Positions 30,322 through 42,183 of a stretch of 64,000 nucleotides of DNA are shown here, piece after piece. Numbering within the stretch: position 1 is the first letter of the stretch; the number at the start of each line of letters is the position of its first letter. The stretch lies in assembly GCA_029237695.1 (NCBI GenBank), contig CM055275.1, forward strand, positions 12,784,899 through 12,848,898, read 5' to 3'. The translations under genes and the position numbers were made by a program. The notes beneath the pieces are model-generated. The model was not told the DNA's origin. It saw nothing but the letters and a program-made list of their open reading frames with translations, and made no database searches. Source of the stretch: Conchocele bisecta. Lineage: Eukaryota > Mollusca > Bivalvia > Lucinida > Thyasiridae.

Positions 30322-32326
30322 ATGACGAGGAAACCGAATGTATCTCACACACTGATTAGTGAGGAAACAATTTCCCCAGCTCAAAGAGTACTAACACCTA
30401 CTAGTAAAAATAAGATAACAAATATTGCGGTACCCAAAAAACGAATTCCTAGAACCGAGTTGTTAAGAAAAATAATAAACGAAGGTGACGATATTCTGGA
30501 CGATTACATACACGCAGATAGTAAAATAGTCAAAGGTCGTCGCACAGTAACTATTACACTAAAACGACGAACCCAGGAAAATATAACTGAACGAATAATG
30601 GCAGAGATAGCCCCAAGATTAACTGGGAGTTTTTACATACGTTATTTATTTTCGTATAAATTGGCCCATATAGAGCAGACCGACACCAATGGCAGACCGG
30701 AAACTATAATATTTCATAAATAACTGCGAGGTAGCCCCTGGTTAAGAGAATATGAGGACGTGAGTAAATGGGTTAACAAACAGGAGGAAACTAGAATGAA
30801 CATAGATAAAATAGACAGACTAAGCACAAAATGGCGATTTGTTAGGTGGACTGGAGTTACGATTACATTAATTCTTTCATTTACCACGGACGATGCGGGT
30901 ATGCGATCTTTGAAAGTGGCAGGAGGGCAGCTCCCAGAATGGCTGCGATATAAGAAGGGAATACAACCGTTGGACAAATTTAACGACGAACTTTGTCTAT
31001 TTAGGTGTATGATTCTTCACACGAGTGATATACGAGCAGACCGTTGTCTCATAAAAACATAAGATTTGTTTCTCGAATATGTTCATTTCTGTAGCAGTAA
31101 GGGGTGGAAAAAACCTAACTGTCCTATAATAATGGATGATATTAAAAAAGTCGAGAAATGTTTTAAACAGGGAATTTAGGTATATGAACCAGTCGAAGAT
31201 GCACATGGTATTTTAGAAAAGTTGCGGCACATTACGAAGAAATTGGTACAAAGAAAATGAAAATAGGTATTTACAATCATCACGCATTCCTGATTACCAA
31301 ACTGGATAAGGCTACCAAAACCCTCTGCTGCTACGGGTGCATCCAGCGATTCACAAAATCCAATAGTTTAAAACGTCACGCACTCACATGCATGCGGGGG
31401 GAGACGAAGCTCACATGTAAAGGTAGTGAGATCGACAGACCAGTATCCGCCTTCGAAAAGGCCTTTTACCCAAAATCCAACGCGAGTAAGAAAGCCACTG
31501 GGTGGATAAAATCATTCGAAGGGCCTGGTAAACCGCATATTCACACTGCCCACTGCGGCCACGGTGGTGAACGGCTAGTGGGTGGAGAGCCTGTAGACGG
31601 GTTTTGTGAGGAGAATAACACAGTTTATCAATTTCATGGATGTTATTGGCACGGATGGCCTAAGTGTGCTAAGGAGGAGGAGGAGGTTCGTGCAGAGAGG
31701 GTGGTTACGGGAAGAGAGCGAGCAGGCCGCACATTTGAAGAGAATGTAGATGAGGAGCTAGACGAGGGATGGGAGGATCTTTGTAGCAGAAATCCGCTGA
31801 TATTGTCGCCCCACCCCAAAGCCAGACGCAGGCAAATGGCCACCTACACAACTAATTGGAGGCCTAGGGAGGAGAAACGCGTTTGTGCTAGAAAGGAAGA
31901 AGAAGAAGCAGAAGAAGAAGATTACGAATCCCCAGACCGACACAATATCCTGGCCGAAGCGGCAGCTATCAAAGCGAAGGCTGCCGAAAAGAAGGCGCTG
32001 TTAGAGAGCCGAAATAAGAAATCTATCGCCAGAGACGCTGTGATCGGGGAGGAGTTTACATTAAATACTATTTGGGAATGTGAATATAAAGGGTTGTGGG
32101 ATAATACAACACCCTCTCCGACAACCGTGCATCCATACCAGATTGTGTACGATTTTGAAGCGTATTTATCAAAAACTAGCGAAGGTGATAATCGATGCAG
32201 GAGTAAGAAAGGTAATCTCGAGTTTGTAAGCGAGCATATACCAATCAGTGTGAGCATCAGTGATAATATAGGGGACCCCAGCGACACCCACTACAATGAT
32301 TTGTCGGGAATAACCCACATATGTTA
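30322..32326 (+). pseudogene. Polinton-2 DNA polymerase B, N-terminal half, broken
   Basis: Open pieces at 30322-30723, 30760-31062 and 31257-32330 line up in order with the first half of the Polinton-1 polymerase: basic region with KGRRTVTITLKRR, YLFSYKLAHIE, the WLRYKKG and NDELCLFRC region, a C2H2-like finger (CYGCIQRFTKSNSLKRHALTC), HCGHGGER, and YQFHGCYWHGWPKC. There is then a Glu/Lys-rich insert of about 150 residues absent from Polinton-1, and exonuclease motif DFEAY near 32152. Breaks: in-frame TAA at 30721-30723, TAA near 31060, TAG near 31178 and a frameshift near 31225. Palm motifs are missing because the element is cut at 32326. Confidence 0.88.
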
Positions 32327-32694
32327 TACACGTTGTAACGTTTTCTGAGCTGTCTTTTGACAGTATGCGTATTCATATGCGTGTGTCATATAAACCATCA
32401 ATGCATTACCAGCAGCTTAGTTCAGCACTATGTATGTATCACGAGTGATCAATGCAAGTAACTCAACACGAACAGTACGAAGTTAGAGAACGAGCTGATA
32501 TAGAACGAAGACGGGAACGCATGAAGGAACGGGACATTCAGCGTGGTCAAGATGGAAATATAGGGAGACACACAAAATACCACTGTACCCTTTAAATGTA
32601 TCATAATATTGCAATTGAAGACACTGTATTTCAGGTGTCCACTATTGTTATAAGGATTTGTTACAACGTATTCAAGACCACATCTTTTTTCCAG
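32327..32694. other. Unit leader of exon a2
   Basis: Host repeat end plus the GAACAGTACGAAGTTAGAGAACGA segment, same as before a3-a5. The fold-back remnant CCCTTTAAATGTATCAT is at about 32589-32605. Confidence 0.7.
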
Positions 32695-32811
32695 AGATCG
32701 ACGAATGCATTCCGTCGCCGTGCTTGAACGGTGGGAATTGTACTGACGGTATTGACATGTATAGTTGCACATGCGCCGACGGTTACTGGGGCACCGAGTG
32801 TGAATTGATAG
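32695..32811 (+). CDS. EGF exon a2
   Basis: 117 bp between TTCCAG and GTGAGT. IDEC calcium-binding start, Cys spacing 4-5-8-1-8, C-x-D-x4-Y-x-C-x-C hydroxylation pattern kept. One residue differs from a3 and a4 (Met for Thr in GIDMYS). Frame open. Confidence 0.85.
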
Positions 32812-34568
32812 GTGAGTCATTACCGACATTAACGTGGCTGTGTCTCAGATGATGTATCAGACAATTATGTGGTTGTTCGCTTCACGCACACTAAGTGACA
32901 CATATATATCAACATCACATTGTCCGTCGCTCCATGCGTCAGTCCGGTCCAACGTCCGGGGCTTAAGAGGTTAAGGGGGTGGCCTAACACAAATTATCGC
33001 TTTGATTTATTCCGTAAGCTCATAAATTATATTGATACTTAGGGTCTTTTTCTTTGATCTTCAAACAACGGAATCACGCCATCCGTCCGTCCGTCCGTCT
33101 GTCCGGGCCAACATCGGGGGTTTAGGAGCTTAGGGTAAGGGTTAGTAACAATGGATTCCTTTGTTATAGTCGGTAAGCTCCTAATTCCATTGATCTTTAG
33201 GAGCTAATCCTTTGATCTTTTAAAGAACAAATAGCTCATAACTCCCAAATGTTTGAACGGGGTCTTGGATTATCTCCCCCTTTTCGACTTTGAATTTGGC
33301 TATTTTGCCTTGTAGCTTGTACAACTTTTAAACCCTAATAGCTACAGACATGCAACTTGGTTTTTGGCTTCCTTATGATTAGTAGATGCGCAAAGTTTAT
33401 GTTTCGATTTTCGATTTGACCCCCGGGCCATGGATTATCTCCTTTTTTCGACTTGGAATTTGGCCTGGTTTATTTCCAAAGCTGTATGTGGGGCATCCGT
33501 GTTCTATGAACACATTTTCTAGTTATTGGATGAATTACCAGAGCAATATGATATTATATATATCCAAGATGTATCAAAGTACATGGTAACATAGTATGTG
33601 ATAATCCAGGGAGATTATTTGGCTTGGCATAATTTGTCACTTTATCTATACATGTATACGTTATGACAACATGAAAAACATCATCCTGTTTAAGTAAAAT
33701 ATGTTCATAACCATCGATTGAAAAACAGGTCTATACAGTCACGTAATACTGACAAATGACTGGCGTTGCTCACATTTTATTCACACATGAGACACAGGGC
33801 CTTTACATGTAATCCCTTACTTCTCCAAATTTGATAATATTTGGAAACAATGTGTACCTACTGTCTGTTTCACGAAACCTGTCCACATGTTACTGCTATA
33901 CTATGTAAACACAATACATGTTACGCTAATATTAAATTTTATAACCATTTCTACATCTTGAAATTTTGTCCAATGTTGATTTTATTCCGAAAATAAATGT
34001 CCCCATTGTAAATATCCATATAGAGATGTCTATGTATGGGGATTTAACATTGGAACTTTTTTTCTAATTTCAGAAATATTTAACCGATTTTCAAAATTGA
34101 ACTTTTGTTTTCTTCGTTATATCATTTCCAAGCTATCTAGTCCGGTTTCTGAACTATTTTCCATTGTGTTACTCCACCCACAAATCCTCTACCTCCTTTC
34201 GCCAATGTTAAATGATCATAGACAAATAATGTTTCCGTTATGAAATCAATAGTGGAGCACATTTTACGAAATGAAAAGATAAAATCTAATGTAATCGAAA
34301 AAAAATAGTTTTTGCATTGTTGATATAGCCGTAAACTTTGGGCAGGTTTCGGGAAGCAGGCAGTAGCTATGGTGCTTTCTTTCGCGTACAACGCTCGTCT
34401 GAACACCTAATGTCAAGATTACGGAGTATTTACGTTTATTTTAGTATCAATGCCTTCATTGATGGGAAAAATAGCTTATATGTACTGATAATCATGTTCT
34501 TGCTTTCTGGTAGTCCTGGTTGGCGAGTGTAATATGTTGACATTTTGTTGATAACATCATTATTTCAG
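32812..34568. other. Long intron variant, shared with the intron before b6
   Basis: After the standard post-a segment and a short CCGT run (33079-33100), 33255-34560 matches 45590-46990: GGATTATCTCCCCCTTTTCG, CCCCCGGGCCATGGAT, and an AT-rich part with GTCCCCATTGTAAAT. No ORF of interest. Confidence 0.75.
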
Positions 34569-34676
34569 ATAGTTGCTTTTCTGAGCCGTGTAAAAATGGC
34601 GCCAACTGCACTCAGGTGCAAAACGACTACACGTGTACATGTGCACCGGGATACAATGGCACAAACTGTGAAATCG
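34569..34676 (+). CDS. EGF exon b2
   Basis: 108 bp, the most diverged b copy: KNGANC between Cys2 and Cys3, so the O-fucose site is lost (Asn instead of Thr before Cys3). It has QNDYTC without the doubled Asn, CAPGYNGTNC, and ends ...EIG where b1, b3 and b4 end ESG. NDYT keeps an N-glycosylation sequon. Donor is GTATGT. Confidence 0.85.
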
Positions 34677-35476
34677 GTATGTACAGACTCTATAATTTTT
34701 CCACCGAAACTACTGTTTTCTTCGTTATATCATGTCCACGCTATCTATTCCGGTTTCTGAGTTATTATTTTTTTGTTTACTCCTGCCACAGATCCTCTAC
34801 CTGCTTTTCCCCATGTTAAATTATCAGAGACACATCAATTGTTCGTTATGAAATCAATATTGGACCAAATCTTACGGAATAAAAAGATGAAATTTAATGC
34901 CATCGAAAGAAATATTGTTTTTGCATTGTTGATATTGCCGTAACATTTGGGCAGGTTTCGCGTTAAGAAAGTAGGTATGGTGCTTTCTTTAGTTCGTCTG
35001 AACTCCCAATGTCAAGATCACAAAGGACGTTTATATTAGTATCAATGCCGTCATTGATGGAACAAAATAGCTTACATGTAGTAATAACGATGTCCTTGCT
35101 TTCTGGTAGTTTTTTCTTTCCCGTTAACGGCACTAACCTACTATTCTATGTATCCTATCAACACATACACATGGCTTTCACATGCAAATAACAACACATT
35201 TGATAAGGTAGTGTGTGATTAAAGGCATAAACAATGTGTACATAAACAATGACAGTATTTCACAAACGGTATGATCGGTTAACCGAGGGCGCAACATTTC
35301 CGTTCATTGGGGCGGGCGGTTTTGTCTATGATAATTAATTGTTGATACTAGTCTTGTACTTTGTCTGCAGGTGCGAACATTTCTAGATTGCTCTATAAAG
35401 GACAGAACGATGAGTCAAGTTAACGGTACTGGTGTGCCTCATTTCGTTTGTGAAAACTTAATTTTGCATACTTTTT
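34677..35476. other. Intron, unit tail
   Basis: Same as the tails after b1, b3 and b4, including the CGGCACTAACCTACTATTCT fold-back piece near 35127 and the GTCTGCAGGTGCGAACATTTC segment. Ends where the 165-bp repeat element is inserted. Confidence 0.7.
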
Positions 35477-37338
35477 AGCTCGACTATTCGAAGAATAAGT
35501 AGAGCTTATGTTGTCACCCCGGCGTCGGCCTCGGCGTCGGCGTCACCGTCACACCTTGGTTAAGGTTTTTAGTCAAGCTTGTATATGGAATATTACTGGC
35601 CCTACACCCACCATACTTGGAAAACTTCATCTCCTAGTGATGTACATCAATAACCCCTTATCAATATTTGACCTTGACCTACATTTCCTCTTGAATTACT
35701 TGGTTAATTCCCCTTGGTTAAGGTTTTTAGTCAACCTTGATTAAAGTTTTTAGTCAAGCTTGTATATGCAATACTACTGGCCCTACACCCACCATACTTG
35801 GACAACTTCATGTCCTAGTGATGCACACCAATAACTCCTCATCTATATTTGACCTTCACCTACATTTCCCCTTGAATGACTTACTTAATTCCCCTTGGTT
35901 AAGGTTTTTAGTCAACCTTGGCTAAGGTTTTTTTTCAAGCTTGTACATCGAATACTATTGTGCATCCAGACACCATACTTCGACAACCTTTTCTCATAGG
36001 TATGTACATCAATAACCCCTGATCTATATTTGACCTTGACCTACATTTCCTCTTCAATTGCTTACTTAATTCCTTTTGGTTAAAGTTTTTAGTCAACCTT
36101 CTATATGGAATACTACTGACCCTACACCCACCATACTTGGACAACTTCATATCCTAGTGATGTACATCAACAACCCCTGATCTATATTTGACCTTGACCT
36201 ACATTTTCTCTTGAATTACTTACTTAATTCCCCTTGGTTAACGTTTTTAGTCAAGCTTGTAGATGGAATACTTCTGGCCCTACACCAACCATACTTGGAC
36301 AACTTCATCTCCTAGTGATGTACATCAACAACCCCTGACCTATATTTGACCTTGACCTACATTTAACCTTGCATTACTTACTTAATTCCCCTTGGTTAAG
36401 GTTTTTACTCGACCTTGGTTAAGCTTTTTACTCAAGCTTGTACATGGAATACTATTGTGCATGCAGACACCATACTTGGACAACCTTTTCTCATAGTAAT
36501 GTACATCAATAACCCCTGATCTATATTTGACCTTCACCTACATTTCCTCTTGAATTACTTACTTAACTCTCTTTGGTTAAGGTTTTTAGTCAAGCTTGTA
36601 GATGGAATACATCTGGCCCTACACCAACCATACTTGGACAACTTCATCTCCTAGTGATGTACATGAACAATCCCTGACCTATATTTGACCTTGACCTACA
36701 TTTAACCTTAAATTACTTACTTAATTCCCCTTGGTTAAGGTTTTTACTCAACCTTGGTTAAGGTTTTTAGTCAAGCTTGTAGATCGAATACTATTTTGCA
36801 TACAAACACCATACTTGGATAACTTTTTCTCTTAGGGATGTACATCAATAACCCCTGACCTTTATTTTACCATCACCTACATTTAACCTTGAATTACTTG
36901 GTTAATTTTTATATTCAAGCTTGTATATGGAATACTTCTGGGCCTACATCAACCATACTTGGACAACTTCATCTCCTAGTGATGTACATCAATAATCCGT
37001 GACCTATATTTGACCTTGACCTACTTTTATCCTTGGATTACTTAGTTATCTCCCCTTGGTTACGGTTTTTACTCAAGCTTGTATATGGAATACTCCTGGG
37101 CCTACAGCAACCATACTTGGAAAACTTTATCTCCTAGTGATGTACATCAATAACACCTGACCTATATCTGACATTGACCTACGTTTAACCTTGAATTACT
37201 TACTTAATTTCCCTTGGTTAATGTTTTTAGTCAACCTTGGTTAAGGTTTTTATGCAGGCCGCAGCCACCTTCTTTGTCAAGCTATGTGTACATCGACAAC
37301 TCTCGTAGTCGAGCTATGCTGTTCTCCTACAGCTCTTG
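35477..37338. mobile_element. Element of about ten 165-bp tandem repeats with hairpin ends
   Basis: Left end AGCTCGACTATTCGAAGAAT folds into a hairpin with ATTCTTCGAATAGTCG-like symmetry and is followed by GGCGTCGGCCTCGGCGTCGG. The interior is about ten units each containing CCATACTTGGACAACTTCAT, GATGTACATCAATAACCCCT and TTGACCTTGACCTACATTT. The right end has GTAGTCGAGCT and a GAGCTATG/TACAGCTC hairpin. It sits in an intron segment that is uninterrupted elsewhere (GCATACTTTTTAAGC at 42974), so the boundaries are secure. No coding sequence, so it is non-autonomous. Class not determined. Confidence 0.75.
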
Positions 37339-39296
37339 TTAAGCTTTGAACATTGTTCCCGAAATGATTAGTTTATATATTGCCAGACGTATTGGTTTAT
37401 GTCGGAATCTGTTTCAATACGATAACATGTAATTGTTGTAAATAGTTGGTGACAATAAAGTGTGCTTGCTAATTGAACAGAATAGTAAGTATATTTTTGG
37501 TAGGAGTACGGGAGCGCATGTGTGGAGTGAGTTGGGTTGCAAATGGCACGGTTGAAAAATGATAAATGATATTACTCGATAGTAATATTAGTTTTCTTAA
37601 TTTCTTTTACAAATATGAAAATATAAATGGTTTGTGATGTGTATATCCCAATTGCTTAAGAAATAAGTAAACTTCTTTATAAATATCGTATTACGTCATC
37701 ACTAATATACATGGTAGATCCTTTATTAATTAAACTTTTCGAAAGTCTCGTTTCTTATGCTATCAGTAAACTGGTTTAATGAATAGCTTAATTTATTTAA
37801 TTTTCACACATTTACATCGCAGATTTCTTCCTGGTTCCAAAAACGAACGATTGTCTATGGTTTGTATATCGTTTGATTTCGCCTTCGTTTTAACAATTAT
37901 AAAACGATATTTTCGTTGGTTTAAACGTGTTGGTACATTGGCATGAAATTTATAAAACGTTGTATCGTACCCTGAAACAATTGAATGATCTTATTCAGGG
38001 GTAGACTATGGCAAACAAACCAAATGCACAATAATTCCCTAAACCATGGTTTGGAGATAAAATCCTAGTTTAGGCTCATCATTTGGGATTAAACTTTAAT
38101 TTGAGATCCCAAATATTAGCTTTCCTAGACCCTGAATTAATGTGCACTTGGCGGCTCAATCCATCGTTTGAACTCTCAAACTAGTGATTATTAAATCCTA
38201 AACACGGTTTGAGCTTAAATCCCAGTTTGCAATGCCCAAGGCCTAGTTTAGGCGCGCCAAATGCACAATAATTGCCCAAACCAGGGTTTAGGCTCAATAT
38301 GTGGTTTTCATTGGACGAATGTGTCTCAATGTCTAGTTTTGATTGGCTGACAGAAAGTCTTTACCGCCGGAAGCGTAGTTGTCATTGGTCGGATAATTAT
38401 TAAAGTCGGGTTTTGTTTTCATTAGCTGTGCGTTTTTGCGCATCTGAAACAACAAACGAATGCAGAAATGGTGGCAAAACTTAACGTAGGAGAGAAGCTA
38501 CATTGCCATAGACACTACCTTTCAAGTTTCCACTACTGTTATCAGGCATTGTTGCAACGTATTCAGTACCACACAATTTTCCAGACACCGCCGAGTGCAC
38601 TTTGAATTTTACCTTTTTCCAAGGGTGTCTGAAAACGTAAAACAAACCGTTCAAATTAAGAATCTTATTGGTTTACGTCATTTTCTCGAAATTCATAGAA
38701 CTGCGACGTTTCCTCTCACTAGTGTGACGTTATTGACAGCAACGTTGGACGTCCAGTATGTTAATGATGTGACAAAACAACGTCTCACGTAGTTATGTGT
38801 GGCTATTGTGATGTGCTGATATATAAGGTATCCAATGCTCTAAATGGGCGTTATGAATTCCAATATGAATTTACGGACTGTGTAAATATTTACGTATATA
38901 CGTTCGTGTAAATTCGCCAACAACGTTATAGACGCTGTAACGTTTTCGAAGCTGTCGTTTGACTGTATGCGTATTCATATGCGTGTGTCATATAAACCAT
39001 CAATGAATTACCAGCAGCTTAGTTCGGCACTAAGTATGTATCACGAGTGATCAATGCAAGTAACTCAACACGAACAGTACGAAGTTAGAGAACGAGCTGA
39101 TATACAACGAAGACGGGAACGCATGAAGGAACGGGACATTCAGCGTGGTTGTGATGGAAATATAGGGAGACACACATAATACCACTGTACCCTTTAAATG
39201 TATCATAATATTGCAATTGAAGACACTGTATTTCAGGTGTCCACAATTGTTATAAGGATTTGTTACAACTTATTCAAGACCACACATTTTTTCCAG
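37339..39296. repeat. Intron: full repeat unit up to exon a3
   Basis: Complete standard unit: GTTCCCGAAATGATTAG segment, AT-rich part, host repeat (38155-39030) with a 1-base-different short frame, leader of exon a. No gene. Confidence 0.75.
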
Positions 39297-39413
39297 AGAT
39301 CGACGAATGCATTCCGTCGCCGTGCTTGAACGGTGGGAATTGTACTGACGGTATTGACACGTATAGCTGCACATGCGCCGACGGTTACTGGGGCACCGAG
39401 TGTGAATTGATAG
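39297..39413 (+). CDS. EGF exon a3
   Basis: 117 bp, TTCCAG / GTGAGT. Protein identical to a4. IDEC start, hydroxylation pattern kept, GNC between Cys2 and Cys3 gives no O-fucose site, NCT is a sequon. Confidence 0.86.
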
Positions 39414-39837
39414 GTGAGTCATTACCGACATTAACGTGGCTGTGTCTCAGATGATGTATCAGACAATTCTGTGGTTGTTCGCTTCACGCACACTAAGTGA
39501 CACATATATATCAACATCACATTGTCCGTCCTTCCATACGTCCGTCCGGTCCAAAGTCCGGGGCTTAAGAGGTCAAGGGGGTGGCCTAACACAAACAATC
39601 GCTTTGATTTATTCCGTAAGTTCATAAATTCTACTGATGCTTAGGTTCTTTTTCTTTGATCTTCAAACAACAACGAAGACACCCCATGCAACCCCATCCT
39701 TATGATGAGTAGATGCGCAAAATATATTTCGATGTTTTATTCGACTCTGGCGTATTGATAACGATGTCCTTGCTTTCTGGTAGTCCTGGTTGGCGAGTGT
39801 AATGCATTGACATGTGTTGATAACATCATTATTTCAG

Positions 39838-39945
39838 ACAGTTGCTTTCCTGAGCCGTGTCAAAATGGTGCCACCTGCACTCCAGTGGCAAACAACTACA
39901 CGTGTACATGTACACCGGGATACACTGGCATAAACTGTGAATCCG
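39838..39945 (+). CDS. EGF exon b3
   Basis: 108 bp, acceptor ATTTCAG, donor GTACGT. DSCFPEP (Pro for Ser) is the only change from b4 in the first loop, and TPVANNYTC where b4 has TQV. O-fucose and N-glycan motifs kept, C-terminus ESG. Confidence 0.86.
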
Positions 39946-41534
39946 GTACGTACAGACTCTCTAATCTTGCCAGCGAACTACTGTTTTCTTCGTTATATCA
40001 TTTCCACGCTATCTATTCCGATTTCTGAGTTATTATGTTTTTGTTTACTCGTGCCACATATCCTCTACCTCCTTTTCCCCATGTTAATTTATCAGAGACA
40101 AATCAATTGTTCGTTATGAAATCAATATTGGACCAAATCTTACGAAATAAAAAGATAACATTGAATACCATCGAAAGAAATATTGTTTTTGCATTGTTGA
40201 TATTGCCGTAACATTTGGGCAGGTTTCTCGAAGAAGACAGTAGGTATGGTGCTTTCATTAGTTTTCTGAACTCCCAATGTCAAGATCACTGAGGACGTTT
40301 ATTTTAGTATCAATGCCGTCATTGATGGAACAAAATAGCTTACATCTAGTGATAACGATGGCCTTGCTTTCTGGTAGTTTTTTTCTTTCCCGTTAACGGC
40401 ACTAACCTACTATTCTATGTATCCTATCAGCACGTACAAATGGCTTTAAGATGCAAATAACAACACATGCGATCAGGTAGTGTGTGATTAAAGGCATAAA
40501 CAATGCGTACATAAACAATGACAGTATTTCAAACCAGGGTGTAGGCTCAATATGTGGTTTTCATTGGACGAATGTGTCTCAATGTCTAGTTTTGATTGGC
40601 TGACAGAATGTCCTTACCGCCGGAAGCGTAGTTGTCATTGGTCGGATAATTATTAAAGTCGGGTTTTGTTTTCATTAGCTGTGCGTTTTTGCGCATCTGA
40701 AGCAACAAACGAATGCAGAAATGGTGGCAAAACTTAACGTAGGAGAGAAGCTACATTGCCATAGACACTACCTTTCAAGTTTCCACTACTGTTATCAGGC
40801 ATTGTTTCAACGTATTCAGTACCACACAATTTTCCAGACACCGCCGAGTGCACTGAAAACTGGGTGTCTGAAAACGTAAAACAAACCGTTCAAATTAAGA
40901 ATCTTATTGGTTTATGTCATTTTCTCGAAATTCATAGAAGTGCGACGTTTCCTCTCACTAGTGTGACGTTATTGACAGCAACGTTGGACGTCCAGTATGT
41001 TCATGATGTGAAAAAACAACGTCTCGCGTAGTTATGTGTGGCTATTGTGATGTGCTGATATATAAGGTACCCAATACGCTAAATGTGCATTATGAATTCC
41101 ATTATGAATTTACGGACTGTGTAAATATTTACGTATGTACGTTCGTGTAAATTCGCCAACAACGTTATACACGTTGTAACGTTTTTGAAGCTGTCTTTTG
41201 ACTGTAAGCGTATTCATATGCGTGTGTCATATAAACCATCAATGAATTACCAGCAGCTTAGTTCGGCACTAAGTATGTATCACGAGTGATAAATGCAAGT
41301 AACTCAACACGAACAGTACGAAGTTAGCGAACGAGTGATATAGAACGAAGACGGGAACGCATGAAGGAACGGAACATTCAGCGTGGTTGTAATGGAAATA
41401 TAGGGAGACACACATAATACCACTGTACCCTTTAAATGTATCATAATATTGCAATTGAAGACACTGTATTTCAGGTGTCCGCTATTGTTATAAGGATTTG
41501 TTACAACGTATTCAAGACCACACATTTTTTCCAG
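39946..41534. other. Intron with deleted unit
   Basis: At about 40532 the b tail (ACAATGACAGTATTTC) jumps directly into the middle of the host repeat (AAACCAGGGTGTAGGCTC), skipping about 3.3 kb that the full units contain. This makes the a4-b4 unit the shortest in the array. Confidence 0.75.
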
Positions 41535-41651
41535 AGATCGACGAATGCATTCCGTCGCCGTGCTTGAACGGTGGGAATTGTACTGACGGTATTGACACGT
41601 ATAGCTGCACATGCGCCGACGGTTACTGGGGCACCGAGTGTGAATTGATAG
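41535..41651 (+). CDS. EGF exon a4
   Basis: 117 bp, same protein as a3, standard acceptor and GTGAGT donor. Confidence 0.86.
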
Positions 41652-42075
41652 GTGAGTCATTACCGACATTAACGTGGCTGTGTCTCAGATGATGTATCAA
41701 ACAATTATGTGGTTGTTCGCTTCACGCACACAAAATGACACATATATATCAACATCACATTGTCCGTCCTTCCATACGTCCGTCCGGTCCAACGTCCGGG
41801 GCTTAAGAGGTCAAGGGGGTGGCCTAACACAAACAATCGCTTTGATTTATTCCGTAAGCTCATAAATTCTACTGATGCTTAGGTTCTTTTTCTTTGATCT
41901 TCAAACAACAACGAAGACACCCCATGCAACCCCATCCTTATGATGAGTAGATGCGCAAAATATATTTCGATATTTTATTCGACACCGGCGTATTGATAAC
42001 GATGTCCTTGCTTTCTGGTAGTCCTGGTTGGCGAGCGTAATGCATTGGCATTTGTTGATAACATCATTATTTCAG

Positions 42076-42183
42076 ACAGTTGCTTTTCTGAGCCGTGTCA
42101 AAATGGTGCCACCTGCACTCAAGTGGCAAACAACTACACGTGTACATGTACACCGGGATACACTGGCATAAACTGTGAATCCG
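42076..42183 (+). CDS. EGF exon b4
   Basis: 108 bp, close to b3. QNGATC O-fucose motif, TQVANNYTC with sequon, ESG end, GTACGT donor. Confidence 0.86.

Larger units (their letters stand above)
29656..32326 (+). mobile_element. Truncated second Polinton (Polinton-2), polymerase end only
   Basis: Starts AGTAGTATATAGGGTATAAG, similar to the tip of the Polinton-1 TIR (AGTAGTATAGAGGG), directly after host CGGCCCTAAC. It then has about 650 bases of AT-rich sequence and the 5' part of a polymerase B gene reading inward. It ends inside the exonuclease region, where sequence jumps to host repeat at about 32327. The host part that resumes (TTATACACGTTGTAACG) is about 115 bases upstream of the left insertion point, so those bases occur on both sides. 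A deletion by recombination with a neighbouring unit explains this. Polymerase sequence is well diverged from Polinton-1, so it is a different family. Confidence 0.82.
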
